A stretch of DNA of 64,000 bases from Vulcanimicrobium sp035943995 (GCA_035943995.1 DASZBS010000092.1:49602-113601); one strand, 5' to 3'. Shown: positions 33,386-43,265, numbered from the stretch's first letter. A program made the numbers and translations. Notes: generated by a model not told the origin, from the letters alone.

Positions 33386-34246
33386 TCAGCGGAGCGCCGC
33401 GACCGGCGACTCGTCCGGGAACGCCGAGGCGTGCTCTTGCGCGAACCGCTTGCGGAATTGCTGCCAGCCGCGGAAGTTGCCGGACCACTCGCGCGCCGAC
33501 TCCAGCGGGGTCGCGACGTGCTCGAAGGGCGACCAGTGGCCGTTCGCGCCGCCCTCGACGAGCCGCTCGTAGAGCTCGACGTCTTTAGCGTGGTCGCGCG
33601 ACCCGTCGTGGGTGAGGTACGACACGCGCGCGGAGCGCGCGACGCTGATCTTCAGCCGTTCTTCCAGCGGAAGCGCCGCTTCTTCGTCGGCGAGGACGAG
33701 CGGCGTGTGCCACTCGCCGAACGCGAGCGCGCGCGGAGCGCTGCCGCGGTACGCGTCCAGCATCAGCGTAGCGATGTGCTTGAGCTCGGGCTGCGCGTCC
33801 TCGTGCGTGCGCTGCGTGAAGAAGTTCGCCCACTCCGTCGCGGTGATGATGACGGTGATCCACGCGAACGGTTCAAGGATGCGGTTCACGAGCTGCTTGT
33901 GCAAGTTGATGTCCGACGCCGCGAGGCGTTCGGCGTGCGCGAGCGCGTCCTCGAGCGCGCGCTGCCACTCCGCGCGCGCGAGCGCGCGCGCGTTGCCGTC
34001 AAGCTCCGCGAGCGCTTGCATCCCGGCTTGATTGCGTCCCCACCACACCGGCATCGCCGGGTCGGTGCGCACGGCGTCGATCATCTTGCGAATCGGCACG
34101 GCGCGCGACGAGCTGCTGTTTCTGGAAAAGACGCGATGCGTCATCACTTCGCTGTGGATGAAGCGCGGGTAGCGCGCTTCCATCGTGGTGAGCCGGACGC
34201 CCGCGGGTGAGACGCTGTCCAGAAGCACGCGCGCGGAGAAAGGCAT
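33386..34246 (-). CDS. thyX: FAD-dependent thymidylate synthase (ThyX)
   Basis: A 286-residue flavoprotein that methylates dUMP using methylene-THF and FAD. The ThyX motif RHRxxSxNxxSxRY appears as THRVFSRNSSSSRA at residues 36-49: His37, Arg38, Ser41, Asn43, Ser46 and Arg48 are kept, while the first Arg is Thr and the last Tyr is Ala, as in the longer ThyX branch. The C-terminal SGNFRGWQQFRKRFAQEHASAF is a ThyX landmark. Start ATG at 34246. It lies downstream of nothing on its strand and is divergent from the chemoreceptor-like gene. Confidence 0.85.
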   Translation of the reverse strand: MPFSARVLLDSVSPAGVRLTTMEARYPRFIHSEVMTHRVFSRNSSSSRAVPIRKMIDAVRTDPAMPVWWGRNQAGMQALAELDGNARALARAEWQRALEDALAHAERLAASDINLHKQLVNRILEPFAWITVIITATEWANFFTQRTHEDAQPELKHIATLMLDAYRGSAPRALAFGEWHTPLVLADEEAALPLEERLKISVARSARVSYLTHDGSRDHAKDVELYERLVEGGANGHWSPFEHVATPLESAREWSGNFRGWQQFRKRFAQEHASAFPDESPVAALR

Positions 34247-34263
34247 TACGGGACGTTCGCCGC

Positions 34264-34281
34264 GGCGGGTCGGAACCCGCC
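34264..34281. other. Stable hairpin in thyX/chemoreceptor divergent gap
   Basis: GGCGGGT, 4-nt loop, ACCCGCC, immediately followed by a GGCGCGCGCC palindrome. It lies 17 bp upstream of the thyX start, so on the minus strand it would fold in the thyX leader. The rest of the 204-bp gap has a TTTTATAC patch near 34394-34401 that may be the -10 of the chemoreceptor-like gene. Confidence 0.3.
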
Positions 34282-34450
34282 AGGCGCGCGCCTCGGCCCA
34301 GCCGCCAACCCGAGCGTGATGGCGCACCGGCCAGGCGGGCACTCAGGCAGGACCGTGCTCCTGCCGAAGACCTTGTAGACGGCGGCGAGCCCTTTTATAC
34401 AGCGGCGCGTATTCGCCCGTGAACGGAGCTCTTCCAAGGGTGTGGTCCTC

Positions 34451-36112
34451 ATGAAGTTGCGACTCGGTGCCCAACTCGCCGCCGGATTCGCCGTCCCGAT
34501 CGTCGCGCTGACGCTCGTCGTCGGCGCCGTGATGGTCGTCTTCGGGCGGCTCAGCGCGCTGAACGCGGCGCACGCCTCCCAAGCGCAGTTCGATGCAGCG
34601 ATCGGCCAGCTCGAGGTGGTGATGATCGCCGTCGGCGTGGTGACCGTCGTCGCGACGATCGGCATCGCCGTCTTCATGGCGCGGCGCATGACGCGCCGCC
34701 TGGCGCGCGTCTCGAACGCGCTCTCGGCGATCGTGCACGAAGACTTCGCGCGCCTATCGGACGCGCTGGGCCGGCTGGCCGTAGGCGATCTGCGCGCGAG
34801 CTTCCGGTCGGCGCGCGAGCGTATCGAGGACGGCGGCAACGACGAGATCGCCGCGCTGGTGGAGAGCTACAACGATTTGGGCGCAGGTCTCGCGACCGTT
34901 GGAACCGAGCTGACCGCCGGCCTGGGCACGCTGCGCGAGCTCATCGGCGGCGTCATCGTCGCGTCGCGCACGCTCGCGATCGCGTCCGACCAGACGTCGA
35001 GCGCGGCAAACCAGGCGTCGGTCGCCGTCGAGCAGATCGCGAAGGCCGTCGACAGCGTCGCGGGCGGCGCAAAAGATCAGGCGATCAAGATCGCGCAGGC
35101 GACCGCCGCCATCGAGGAGCTCGCGCGGTCGGCCGAGATGATCGCCGAAGGTGCCGGCCATCAGGCGACGGCGATCCAGCTCGCGACGGGCGCGATTCAA
35201 CTGCTCGACGAAGGGATCGAGTCGCTCACGTTCCACGGCGCCGATCTCGCCACGTCCGCGAGCGACGCGACGAAAGAAGCCGTCGGCGGCACGCACGCGG
35301 TGCTGCAAACGCAGCGCGCCATGCAGAAGCTGCGCGAGATTTCCGCCAAAGCCGCCGAAGCGATGCTCGCGCTCGAGCAGCGCTCGGTGCAAGTCGAAGA
35401 CATCGTGCGCACGATCGAGGAGATCGCCGACCAGACGAACCTGCTGGCGCTCAACGCCGCGATCGAAGCGGCGCGCGCGGGCGATCACGGCCGCGGCTTC
35501 GCGGTCGTCGCGGACGAGGTCCGCAAGCTCGCGGAGCGCTCGTCCGGCGCGACGCGCGAAATCTCGGGGATCCTGTCGTCGATCCGCCGCGAGACGATCA
35601 CCGCGGCGGAAGCGATGCGCTCGTCCGACGAGTCGATGAACACGGGGATGTCGGTCGCGGAACGCGCGTCGGAGGCGCTCGACCGGATCGGCGGGGCCGT
35701 CGGCGGGACGACCGGCGTCGCCGAAGAGCTGGCGGCTCGCGCGCGCGAGATGAAAGACGCGTCGAGCAAGGTGGCGGAGAACGTCTCCAGCACCTCGGCG
35801 GGCGTCGAGGAGAACGCCGCGGCGGCGAACCAGATGCAGGCGACCACGCACGAGATCACCGCCACGATGATGCCGGTCGCGCGTGCCGCCGAAGAGCAGT
35901 CCGCGGCGGCGCAGCAGGCGGCGTTCGCGACGGGCGAGCTGGCTTCGGGCGTCGGCGAGATCGACGCGACGGCACGGGCGCTGCGCGAGCAGGCCGAGCG
36001 GCTCGACGCGCTGGTCGCGCGCTTCATCGTGGCCGACGAGGACGCCCCCGACCCCGGCGCCACGGCGCTGCGGGTGCCCAACTTCGGGCCGTCCGCCGCG
36101 CTGAAGGGCTAG
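34451..36112 (+). CDS. Methyl-accepting chemotaxis protein-like receptor
   Basis: A 553-residue coiled-coil receptor. Two transmembrane helices (about residues 7-33 and 55-77) flank a very short outer loop of about 20 residues, so no large sensor domain is present. A HAMP-like stretch (about 78-140) leads into the signalling coil whose tip IEEIADQTNLLALNAAIEAARAGDHGRGFAVVADEVRKLAERS (about 322-364) is the CheA/CheW contact hairpin. No C-terminal CheR-docking pentapeptide. It could sense through the membrane or via HAMP. No che genes lie near. The ATG at 34451 is preferred over GTG 34442. Confidence 0.9.
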   Translation: MKLRLGAQLAAGFAVPIVALTLVVGAVMVVFGRLSALNAAHASQAQFDAAIGQLEVVMIAVGVVTVVATIGIAVFMARRMTRRLARVSNALSAIVHEDFARLSDALGRLAVGDLRASFRSARERIEDGGNDEIAALVESYNDLGAGLATVGTELTAGLGTLRELIGGVIVASRTLAIASDQTSSAANQASVAVEQIAKAVDSVAGGAKDQAIKIAQATAAIEELARSAEMIAEGAGHQATAIQLATGAIQLLDEGIESLTFHGADLATSASDATKEAVGGTHAVLQTQRAMQKLREISAKAAEAMLALEQRSVQVEDIVRTIEEIADQTNLLALNAAIEAARAGDHGRGFAVVADEVRKLAERSSGATREISGILSSIRRETITAAEAMRSSDESMNTGMSVAERASEALDRIGGAVGGTTGVAEELAARAREMKDASSKVAENVSSTSAGVEENAAAANQMQATTHEITATMMPVARAAEEQSAAAQQAAFATGELASGVGEIDATARALREQAERLDALVARFIVADEDAPDPGATALRVPNFGPSAALKG

Positions 36113-36160
36113 CTGGGGCTACCGCAAGACCCGCACCGCGTGCTCGCGAACTTCGCGGGC

Positions 36161-37603
36161 ATGTGGAGCAGGGTCGTCCGGCCGACGAGCGTCGCCGAGG
36201 CGCTCGACGTGCTTGCGGAGCAAGGCGCGGCGGCGCGGATCGTCGCCGGCGGCACCGACGTGCTGGTGGAGCTGCAGCGCGGCGTGAAGCCTACCGCGAC
36301 GCTGATCGACGTCTCCGCGCTGCGCGAGCTGAAATACGTCCGCCGGGACCGCGGCGTCGTCGTGCTCGGCGGGCTTGCGACCCATAACGACGTGCTCGCC
36401 GCGCCGTTCGCGCGCGAGGCGATGCTGCCGCTGGCGCAGGCGTGCATCGAGGTGGGCGCCCCGCAGATCCGCACGCGCGGGACCATCGCGGGCAACGTCG
36501 TGACGGCGTCGCCCGCCAACGACACGATCGCGCCGCTCATCGCGCTGGATGCGGAGATCGTGCTCGCGTCGCGGGGCGGCGAACGAACGCTGCCGATCGC
36601 GGAGTTCTATACCGGCTTTCGCACGACGCAGCTGCGGCCGGACGAGCTCGTGCGCGAGATCCGGTTCCATGCACTCGGGGCGGCGCGCCGCGGGATCTTC
36701 CTCAAGCTGGGGCTGCGGCGCGCGCAGGCGATCTCCGTGATCGACATCGCGGTCGTGCTTTCGCTCGACGCGAACGGTACCGTCGGCGACGCGCGCATCG
36801 CGCTCGGATGTCTCGCCCCGACGGTCGTGCGCGCATTCACCGCGGAGCGTTATCTGATCGGCAAACGGCTCGACGCCGCGACGTGTGCCGAGGCGGGGCG
36901 CGTCGCGTGCGACGACGCCGCGCCGATCGACGACGTGCGCGGCTCCGCGGGCTATCGCCTCACGACGCTCGCCGCGCTCGTCGCGCGCGCGCTCGAACGG
37001 ATTGCGGCCGGCCGCGAAGCCGACGGCTTCCCCGCTGCACCCGTGCTGCTGGAGACCGCGCCGCCGAACCGGCCGGCACGCGCGTTCGACGGCACGATCG
37101 AGACGACGGTGAACGGCCGGGCGTGCGCGCTGCACCGCGCGGAGCGCAAGACCCTGCTGAACGCCCTGCGCGACCACACGGGACTGACCGGCGCGAAGGA
37201 AGGCTGCGCCGAGGGCGAGTGCGGCGCGTGCACCGTGTGGCTGGACGGCGCGGCGGTGATGTCGTGCCTCGTGCCGGCGTCACAGGCGCACGGCGGCGAG
37301 ATCGTCACGATCGAAGGGCTGGCGGACGGCGACGCGCTGCACCCGCTGCAGCAGGCGTATATCGACTGCGGGGCGGTGCAGTGCGGCTTCTGCATCCCCG
37401 GCATGATCATGGCGGGCGCGAAGCTGCTCGAGGAATGCAGAGCCCGCAAGGAGCGGCGCGCGCCGTCGCTCGACGAGCACCAGGCGGCGATCAGCGGCAA
37501 CATCTGCCGCTGCACGGGCTACCGCAAGATCCTCGACGCGCAAGAACAAGCCGCGCGCGAGCTGCACGCGCACGAGCCGCAGCCGGAAGCCGTGCGCGCG
37601 TGA
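36161..37603 (+). CDS. Xanthine dehydrogenase FAD subunit fused to [2Fe-2S] subunit
   Basis: A 480-residue fusion. Residues about 1-280 are the FAD domain of the xanthine dehydrogenase family (ARIVAGGTDVLVELQ, TRGTIAGNVVTASPANDTIAPL); residues about 305-465 are the two-cluster ferredoxin domain, with Cys sets EGCAEGECGACT, CGAVQCGFCIPGM and NICRCTGY. The order FAD then FeS is the reverse of the fused XdhA found in many proteobacteria. Electrons from the molybdenum subunit pass through the FeS clusters to FAD and then to NAD or another acceptor. The start is ATG 36161; a GTG at 36140 is possible. Its stop overlaps the next gene as GTGA. Confidence 0.9.
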   Translation: MWSRVVRPTSVAEALDVLAEQGAAARIVAGGTDVLVELQRGVKPTATLIDVSALRELKYVRRDRGVVVLGGLATHNDVLAAPFAREAMLPLAQACIEVGAPQIRTRGTIAGNVVTASPANDTIAPLIALDAEIVLASRGGERTLPIAEFYTGFRTTQLRPDELVREIRFHALGAARRGIFLKLGLRRAQAISVIDIAVVLSLDANGTVGDARIALGCLAPTVVRAFTAERYLIGKRLDAATCAEAGRVACDDAAPIDDVRGSAGYRLTTLAALVARALERIAAGREADGFPAAPVLLETAPPNRPARAFDGTIETTVNGRACALHRAERKTLLNALRDHTGLTGAKEGCAEGECGACTVWLDGAAVMSCLVPASQAHGGEIVTIEGLADGDALHPLQQAYIDCGAVQCGFCIPGMIMAGAKLLEECRARKERRAPSLDEHQAAISGNICRCTGYRKILDAQEQAARELHAHEPQPEAVRA

Positions 37604-39828
37604 GCTTGATCGGCACGTCCGTCGCGCGTCCCGACGCAGCCGCGAAGGTGACGGGCGCGGCCCGCTATCCCGCCGATCTCGTGCGCGGCGACATGCTGCA
37701 CTGCAAGGCGGTGTTCGCGCACCGGCCGCACGCGACGATCGACCGCATCGATACGGCGCGAGCTCGCGAGGTGCCCGGCGTCGTCGCGGTGCTGACCGCC
37801 GCCGACGTCCCGCACAACCATTACGGCTTGATCGACGCCGATCAAGAAGTGCTGTGCAGCGAGCGCGTGCGCTACGCCGGCGACCGCGTCGCGCTCGTCG
37901 TCGCCGACGATCCCGCGTCGGCGGCGCGCGGCGCGGCGCTCGTCGAGGTGGAGTACACCGATCTTCCCGTCGTCGGCGACGCGCTGAGCGCGCTCGAACC
38001 GGCCGCGGAGCTGGTGCACCCGGCCCGCGGCACGAACGTCTTGCTGCATCAGAAGATTCGCAAAGGCGACGTCGAGCGCGCGTTCGCCACCGCGGACGTG
38101 GTGCTGAGCGCGACGTTCACGACGTCGTGGCAAGAGCACGCGTACTTGCAGCCCGACGCCGGGATCGCATACTACGAAGGCGAGACGCTCGTCGTCGAAA
38201 CGGCGGGGCAGTGGCTGCACGAGGATCTGCGCCAGATCGCCGCGATCCTCGAGCTCGACGAGCACGCGGTATCGATCCGGTACGCGAAGATCGGCGGCGC
38301 GTTCGGCGGCCGCGAGGACCTCTCGGTCCAGACGCTGCTCGCGCTCGCGACGTTCCGGCTCAAACGGCCCACCGCGATCGTGTGGAGCCGCGAAGAGTCC
38401 ATCGTCGGCCACCACAAGCGCCACCCGTTCCACATCACCACGAAGTGGGGCGCGAAGCGCGACGGAACGATCGTCGCGGCCGAGACGCGCACGGTCGCCG
38501 ACGGTGGCGCGTACGCGTCGACCAGCGTCGAGGTGCTCAAGTGCGCGACGATCTTCGCGCAAGGTCCCTACCGCATCCCCAACGTGTCGACTGACGGCAT
38601 CGTCGTCTACACGAACAACGTTCCGAGTGGCGCGTTCCGCGGCTTCGGCGCGCCGCAGGCGCACTGGGCGGCGGAGTCGATGATCGCGCGGATCGCACAC
38701 GCATTGGAGATCGATCCCGCCGATATTCGCCGCAAGAACCTGTACGGCGAAGGCGACACGGAAGCGACCGGCAACGTGCTGCCCGCCGGCGTGAGCGCCG
38801 TGGCGGTACTGGAACGCTGCGCCGGCGAAGCGCAAGCGCGCTTCACGCCGCGCGCGCAACGCGATCTCACCGGCACGCTGCGGCGCGGCGTCGGGATCGC
38901 GAGCGGGATCAAGAACGTCGGCTATTCGTTCGGTTTTCCGGAGCAGTCGACGGCGACCGTCGAGCTGTTCGCGGCATTCGGCATCGTGCGCGCGGTCGTG
39001 CGCATCGGCGCCGCCGACGTCGGCCAAGGCGTGCACCTGATCCTGCGCCAGATCGCCGCCGAGGCGCTCGCGCTACCGCTCGACGCCGTCTCGCTGGTCA
39101 GCGACGACTCCGCGTACACGCCCAACGCGGGCTCCGCGTCGGCGTCGCGCATGACGCTCATGGCCGGCCGCGCGGTGTACGATGCGGCGATCGCGGCGCG
39201 CGCTGCGGGCGAGCGAGGCGACGAGCCGAAAGCAACGGTACAGTACCGCCCGCCCGCGACGACGCCGCTGGATCTCGAGACGGGCGCGGGCACGCCGAAC
39301 TACTGTTATGGCTACGCGGCGCAAGCGGTGGAGGTCGAGGTCGACGTCGCGACCGGCGTGACGCGCGTGCTGAAGATCGTCAGCGTGCACGACGTGGGCC
39401 GCGCGATCAACCGCCAGCAGGTCGAAGGCCAGATCGAAGGCTGCCTCGCGCAAGCGCTGGGCTACGCGCTCACCGAGAACTTCATCGTGCGCGCCGGGAA
39501 GATCGTCACGCCGTACTTCAGCACGTACCTGCTCCCGACGACGCTCGACATGCCCACCGAGATCACGCCGGTGATCCTGGAGCTCGCCGACCCGAACGGC
39601 CCGTACGGCGCGCGCGGCATGGCGGAGATGCCGCTGGTCCCGTTCGCCCCCGCCGTCGCCGCGGCGATCTACGACGCGACGGGCGCATGGCTGAACGACC
39701 TCCCGATGACGCCGGAACGCATCCTCGCCGCGATCACCGCCGCGCGCGAGCGCACGACGGCGAATGCGGAGTCGCTGGTCGCTACGCCGGCTTCGTCACC
39801 GCTAGAGCGGCCGGCCGGAATTGCGTAG
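37600..39828 (+). CDS. Xanthine dehydrogenase molybdopterin-binding subunit
   Basis: A 742-residue molybdenum hydroxylase subunit. Key family segments: GGAFGGRED and AFRGFGAPQ (substrate-site Arg), VGQGVHLILRQIAAEAL and the C-terminal YGARGMAEMPLVPFAPAV containing the general-base Glu. Start GTG at 37600, coupled to the FAD/FeS subunit. By sequence alone it could be another purine or aldehyde hydroxylase; its place next to adenine deaminase, urate and allantoin genes makes xanthine to urate the likely reaction. Its end overlaps the convergent repeat-protein gene by 27 bp, where the lanthipeptide island begins. Confidence 0.9.
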   Translation: MSLIGTSVARPDAAAKVTGAARYPADLVRGDMLHCKAVFAHRPHATIDRIDTARAREVPGVVAVLTAADVPHNHYGLIDADQEVLCSERVRYAGDRVALVVADDPASAARGAALVEVEYTDLPVVGDALSALEPAAELVHPARGTNVLLHQKIRKGDVERAFATADVVLSATFTTSWQEHAYLQPDAGIAYYEGETLVVETAGQWLHEDLRQIAAILELDEHAVSIRYAKIGGAFGGREDLSVQTLLALATFRLKRPTAIVWSREESIVGHHKRHPFHITTKWGAKRDGTIVAAETRTVADGGAYASTSVEVLKCATIFAQGPYRIPNVSTDGIVVYTNNVPSGAFRGFGAPQAHWAAESMIARIAHALEIDPADIRRKNLYGEGDTEATGNVLPAGVSAVAVLERCAGEAQARFTPRAQRDLTGTLRRGVGIASGIKNVGYSFGFPEQSTATVELFAAFGIVRAVVRIGAADVGQGVHLILRQIAAEALALPLDAVSLVSDDSAYTPNAGSASASRMTLMAGRAVYDAAIAARAAGERGDEPKATVQYRPPATTPLDLETGAGTPNYCYGYAAQAVEVEVDVATGVTRVLKIVSVHDVGRAINRQQVEGQIEGCLAQALGYALTENFIVRAGKIVTPYFSTYLLPTTLDMPTEITPVILELADPNGPYGARGMAEMPLVPFAPAVAAAIYDATGAWLNDLPMTPERILAAITAARERTTANAESLVATPASSPLERPAGIA

Positions 39829-40575
39829 GCTGATCACCTGATCGACCGACAGGTTCGTGTAACCGCGCGCACGGAGGCGCTGGACGAACGCGGCGGACGC
39901 GCCGGCGTCCACGAGGCGTACCGCCTGGTCCGGGGAGAGATCGCGATAACCTGCTCGCCGAAACGCATCGATGAACCCTGGAGTCGCGCCGTGGTCGATC
40001 AGCCGCTGCAACTGCGCAGCGGAGTCGAGGTGATACCCGAGCGCATCGTATGCGGCGAGGTATCGCGGCGTCGCGCCGTGGTTCACCAGTCGCACCACGT
40101 CGGCGACGGATGCGCTCGGCATCGACGGACGCAGCCGGTCGAGGAATGCAAGCGTCATACCGCCGACCGCGAGCGCGACGGACTGGCTCGCGGTCGGGCG
40201 GCCGAAGCCGCGCAGTGCCAACGCCTCATCGAATGCCGCGTTCGGCACGTACGTGAGCTCGCCCGAGCCCGCACCGGCTCCCGCGTTACCCGTGCACGCG
40301 AACGTGCCCGCGTCGCGACGAATTTCGAACGCTACAGGACCGACGGGTCCGTTCAGACGCTCGCCGGATATTCCGGCATCGGCGAGCGGCACGGAGTTGG
40401 TCCAGGATTGGCGGAGGTTCTCGACCTCGATGTGAAGCTGCACGCGTCCCGGCTCCGCCGGGACGATCGGCGCGAGCGACCAGTGGCCGTACGCATCGGT
40501 GGCGCCGGACGCGGGCGCGAACGAAACTCCGGCAGTGAACAACGCGGCCAAGGCCGCGACGGCGACGTGTTTCAT
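39802..40575 (-). CDS. Secreted protein with C-terminal ~31-residue helical repeats, LanKC operon
   Basis: A 257-residue secreted protein: signal peptide to about residue 25 (AALFTAGVSFAPASGA), a beta-rich N-terminal domain with a single Cys, then about three and a half helical repeats of the form (V/L)-x-L-(N/I/V)-(D/H)-x-G-A-(T/S)-x-x-(Y/F)-(L/I/V)-x-x-(Y/F/L)-x-x-x-G-Y-x-x-L-S, for example LVNHGATPRYLAAYDALGYHLD and LIDHGATPGFIDAFRRAGYRDLS. Its ATG overlaps the LanKC stop (ATGA), so it is co-translated with the synthetase. Such repeats usually bind peptides or proteins; a role in handling or immunity to the lanthipeptide is a guess. Confidence 0.75.
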   Translation of the reverse strand: MKHVAVAALAALFTAGVSFAPASGATDAYGHWSLAPIVPAEPGRVQLHIEVENLRQSWTNSVPLADAGISGERLNGPVGPVAFEIRRDAGTFACTGNAGAGAGSGELTYVPNAAFDEALALRGFGRPTASQSVALAVGGMTLAFLDRLRPSMPSASVADVVRLVNHGATPRYLAAYDALGYHLDSAAQLQRLIDHGATPGFIDAFRRAGYRDLSPDQAVRLVDAGASAAFVQRLRARGYTNLSVDQVISLRNSGRPL

Positions 40576-43265
40576 GCGTGAACGAGCTCCCGTCTCTCGG
40601 TACTACCGGTATTCGTGAAATACCGGTCGAGCATGAACTCCGGCGGCGCCGCCGCGGCAAGCCGGTGCATGTACATCATGATCCCGGCATTGCCCACGGC
40701 GTAGTCGCAACTGATCTTGTTCTGCTCCGTCCCCGGGAAGGCCAGACCCTCCTCCCTTTCGATCGCGTACATGAGAATTCCATTGAAATTGCTGTGGGCG
40801 GCAGCGAGGTACCGCGCGTCCCCGGTGAATCGGTGGGCATCGAGGTTGAACCCGCCGATCCCGCTGAGCCCGAAAAGCTTGTTCGACACCATCGTGTAGC
40901 TGCGGTCGGTGGAGATCCGAACGCGCTCGATGACCTCGTCGAACTCGGTCATGCCTGCGAGGTGCCGGTAGCGCAGAGCGACTGTGCCGATGCCGGCGCT
41001 GCCGAAACCCCAGTACGGCGAGACGATGCCGTTGTCGACTGACGAGTACGGCCACTCCATCCCGCCGTAAGCTGCCGGTACGCCTCTTGCGACGTCGTAG
41101 CGAAGCGCACGGCGTCCCTGTTCGAGATAGGTATCGTCCCGGGTCGTAAGCCCGAGATACAGCAGAAACAGAGCGATACCGGTGGCGCCCCAGGTGAGAC
41201 CGTACATCACGCCGTTGTTTTCCCAGTAGGCGTCGCCGTTCTCGTCCGTTCGCGCGCGCGAGAGAATCCGATTGCCCGCATCGCGCGCATTCGCCAAATG
41301 CCGCTCGTCGCGCAGCTCGAGGAAAAACGCGAGCTCGGTCAGCCCATAGCCCGCCAAGCCGTGAAAGAGCTCGACCGCTTCCGTCTTGACCGGATGGTGT
41401 TCGGCGGCGCGGAGCAGCGCGCGCGCATCGTCCGTTCGTCCGACGTTGAGCAATGCCCACGCGATGCCGGACTGGCCGAGGGCCAACCCCGGCGGGAGAT
41501 CGGCGAGCGCGCGCGCATGCGCGAGCGTCCAGTCGACGTACGCGTCGGGAACCGTCTCACCGACGTAGGCAAGGGCGTTGAGGATCCCCGCCGAGCCGTA
41601 GAAAAGGCTGACCGGGTTCGTGCTGTAGATCCGGAAATCGCAGGGAAAGAGGCTCAGGTCGTCGCCGGGCGTGGCATGCGCATGGATGTACGCGGCAGCC
41701 CGCCGCGTCAGCGCTCCAAAATCGGCGGTGACGGCTACCGCGGGTGCCGGCTCGGCGATGACGGGCGCGGCGCGCAGCACCGCCGCCAACGCCGCCGGCG
41801 ACGGACGCTCCGCGGGCGCGTTCACGAGCGCCGACGCGACCAGGCGCGTCACCTCGTCCGGGATCCGCGCGTCGCCGAAGATCTGGCGCACCACCCGGGA
41901 CGTCGCGGCGCGCTCGAACTGCAAGAACTGCGTGATGCGGAAGACGAACGAGACCATGATCGCCGCGAGCGCGAACCAGTCGTCCTCCTGCGTCGGCACG
42001 GCGGTACGCAGTCCGTCGCGCTGCGGCGAGACGAAGCCCGGCGTCGCGAGCGTCGTCGGAACGTCGACGCCCGGCTCGAAGGCCGCCTCGTAGTCGATCA
42101 GCCACAGCCGGCGCTCCGCGGTGTTGACGAGCACATTGTGCGGCGAGAGGTCGGACAGCACGATACCCTTTCGATGGATCGCGGTCACGGCATCGCAGAG
42201 CTGTGTGAAGACCCATCGGAAGAGGTCGTACGACGCCGTGTAATCCGCGTCCGTCGGACGCGTGTTCAACAGAACCATCGTCTGCACCGAAAGCGACCAG
42301 AGCGTTACGGCTTCGACGTATTCCTCGACGATGAAGAAATGCTCCCAGTCCTGGAACGTGTCGTAGAGCTGCGGAGAAACGCCCAGCTCGCCGACGAGCG
42401 CGAGGAGCCGTCCCTCCTTTTTCAAGATCGCGATCGCGTCCTCGGTCTCAGACACGCGCGAGACGAGCGGCCGCGCCTCCTTGATGACGACGCGCCGGTT
42501 CTCGCGCCGGTCGGTCGCGAGATACACGCCGCCCGAATTCGAGTACGAGAGCACGCCTTCGATGAAGTAACGCCCGTGGTTGAGCGTCCGGCTCTCCTGC
42601 CCGTCGCCGCTCGGCGCGGCATGCTCGCCCTCGAACGGATCGACGGCCCAGCTCGGCTGCACGTACTGCGGCGTGCGCTTGTCTTGAACGGGATTTCCCT
42701 CGGGATCGAGGATGACGTGCCGCGCGACACCGTCCGCGCCGCGCCGCGTCTGCGGCAAGATCCCGCCGTAGCGATAGAACAGCACTTTGCTGTCGGCGTA
42801 CCGGCGGTCGGAAAGAATGTACGGTCCACGCAGATCGCGAGTAACGGCGTCGAGACCGCGCAGCAGGGCTTTGAACTGCTCGACGTCGGCCGGATAGATC
42901 GTGATGAACTTTCCGCTGCCGCCGCGAAAGCTCGTCTTCGCGTTCAGCGCCGACAGGAGCCGCTTGTCGGCGGCGCATTTGAAGCTGACGCCGACGCTGA
43001 CGAGGACGGGCAGCACGCGGCGCAGCGTCTCGAGCGCCGTGCTCGTCGTCGCCGAGACGTGAATCTTCCAGCCTTGCGGGACCAGAGTCGCGGTCGGGTG
43101 GCCGCAGTGGAACCACACGTCGTGCCGCATGTACGTCCACTCCGTGCCCAGCGTGTCTTGAACGTACCGCATGAAATCGGCATCGTTCGCCACGTAGCGG
43201 CTCAGGGGTTCGAAGAAGTCGCCCCCGCCGGTGAAAAGATCCCACGCTCCTGGTCTGGTCGGCAT
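40572..43265 (-). CDS. lanKC: Class III lanthipeptide synthetase LanKC
   Basis: An 897-residue trifunctional enzyme that phosphorylates Ser/Thr of a precursor peptide, eliminates phosphate and cyclises Cys onto the dehydro residues. N-terminal lyase region about 1-215; kinase about 230-500 with Lys262 (VVIKEARP), the catalytic loop VLSDLSPHNVLV (Asp372, Asn377) and LIDYEAAF (Asp391); LanC-like cyclase about 530-890. The zinc ligands of class II and IV cyclases are absent: the first Cys position is Gly (PYWGFGSAGIG, about 750) and the CHG motif reads SCDY (Cys853-Asp854). That identifies class III rather than class IV. Follows the exporter by 42 bp; a precursor with the matching leader lies at 45346. 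Confidence 0.93.
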   Translation of the reverse strand: MPTRPGAWDLFTGGGDFFEPLSRYVANDADFMRYVQDTLGTEWTYMRHDVWFHCGHPTATLVPQGWKIHVSATTSTALETLRRVLPVLVSVGVSFKCAADKRLLSALNAKTSFRGGSGKFITIYPADVEQFKALLRGLDAVTRDLRGPYILSDRRYADSKVLFYRYGGILPQTRRGADGVARHVILDPEGNPVQDKRTPQYVQPSWAVDPFEGEHAAPSGDGQESRTLNHGRYFIEGVLSYSNSGGVYLATDRRENRRVVIKEARPLVSRVSETEDAIAILKKEGRLLALVGELGVSPQLYDTFQDWEHFFIVEEYVEAVTLWSLSVQTMVLLNTRPTDADYTASYDLFRWVFTQLCDAVTAIHRKGIVLSDLSPHNVLVNTAERRLWLIDYEAAFEPGVDVPTTLATPGFVSPQRDGLRTAVPTQEDDWFALAAIMVSFVFRITQFLQFERAATSRVVRQIFGDARIPDEVTRLVASALVNAPAERPSPAALAAVLRAAPVIAEPAPAVAVTADFGALTRRAAAYIHAHATPGDDLSLFPCDFRIYSTNPVSLFYGSAGILNALAYVGETVPDAYVDWTLAHARALADLPPGLALGQSGIAWALLNVGRTDDARALLRAAEHHPVKTEAVELFHGLAGYGLTELAFFLELRDERHLANARDAGNRILSRARTDENGDAYWENNGVMYGLTWGATGIALFLLYLGLTTRDDTYLEQGRRALRYDVARGVPAAYGGMEWPYSSVDNGIVSPYWGFGSAGIGTVALRYRHLAGMTEFDEVIERVRISTDRSYTMVSNKLFGLSGIGGFNLDAHRFTGDARYLAAAHSNFNGILMYAIEREEGLAFPGTEQNKISCDYAVGNAGIMMYMHRLAAAAPPEFMLDRYFTNTGSTERRELVHA

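Noticed and set aside
40572..43265. Class IV (LanL) synthetase
   Set aside because: The cyclase domain lacks the three zinc ligands (first Cys is Gly, CHG is CDY) and the precursor leader is of class III type.
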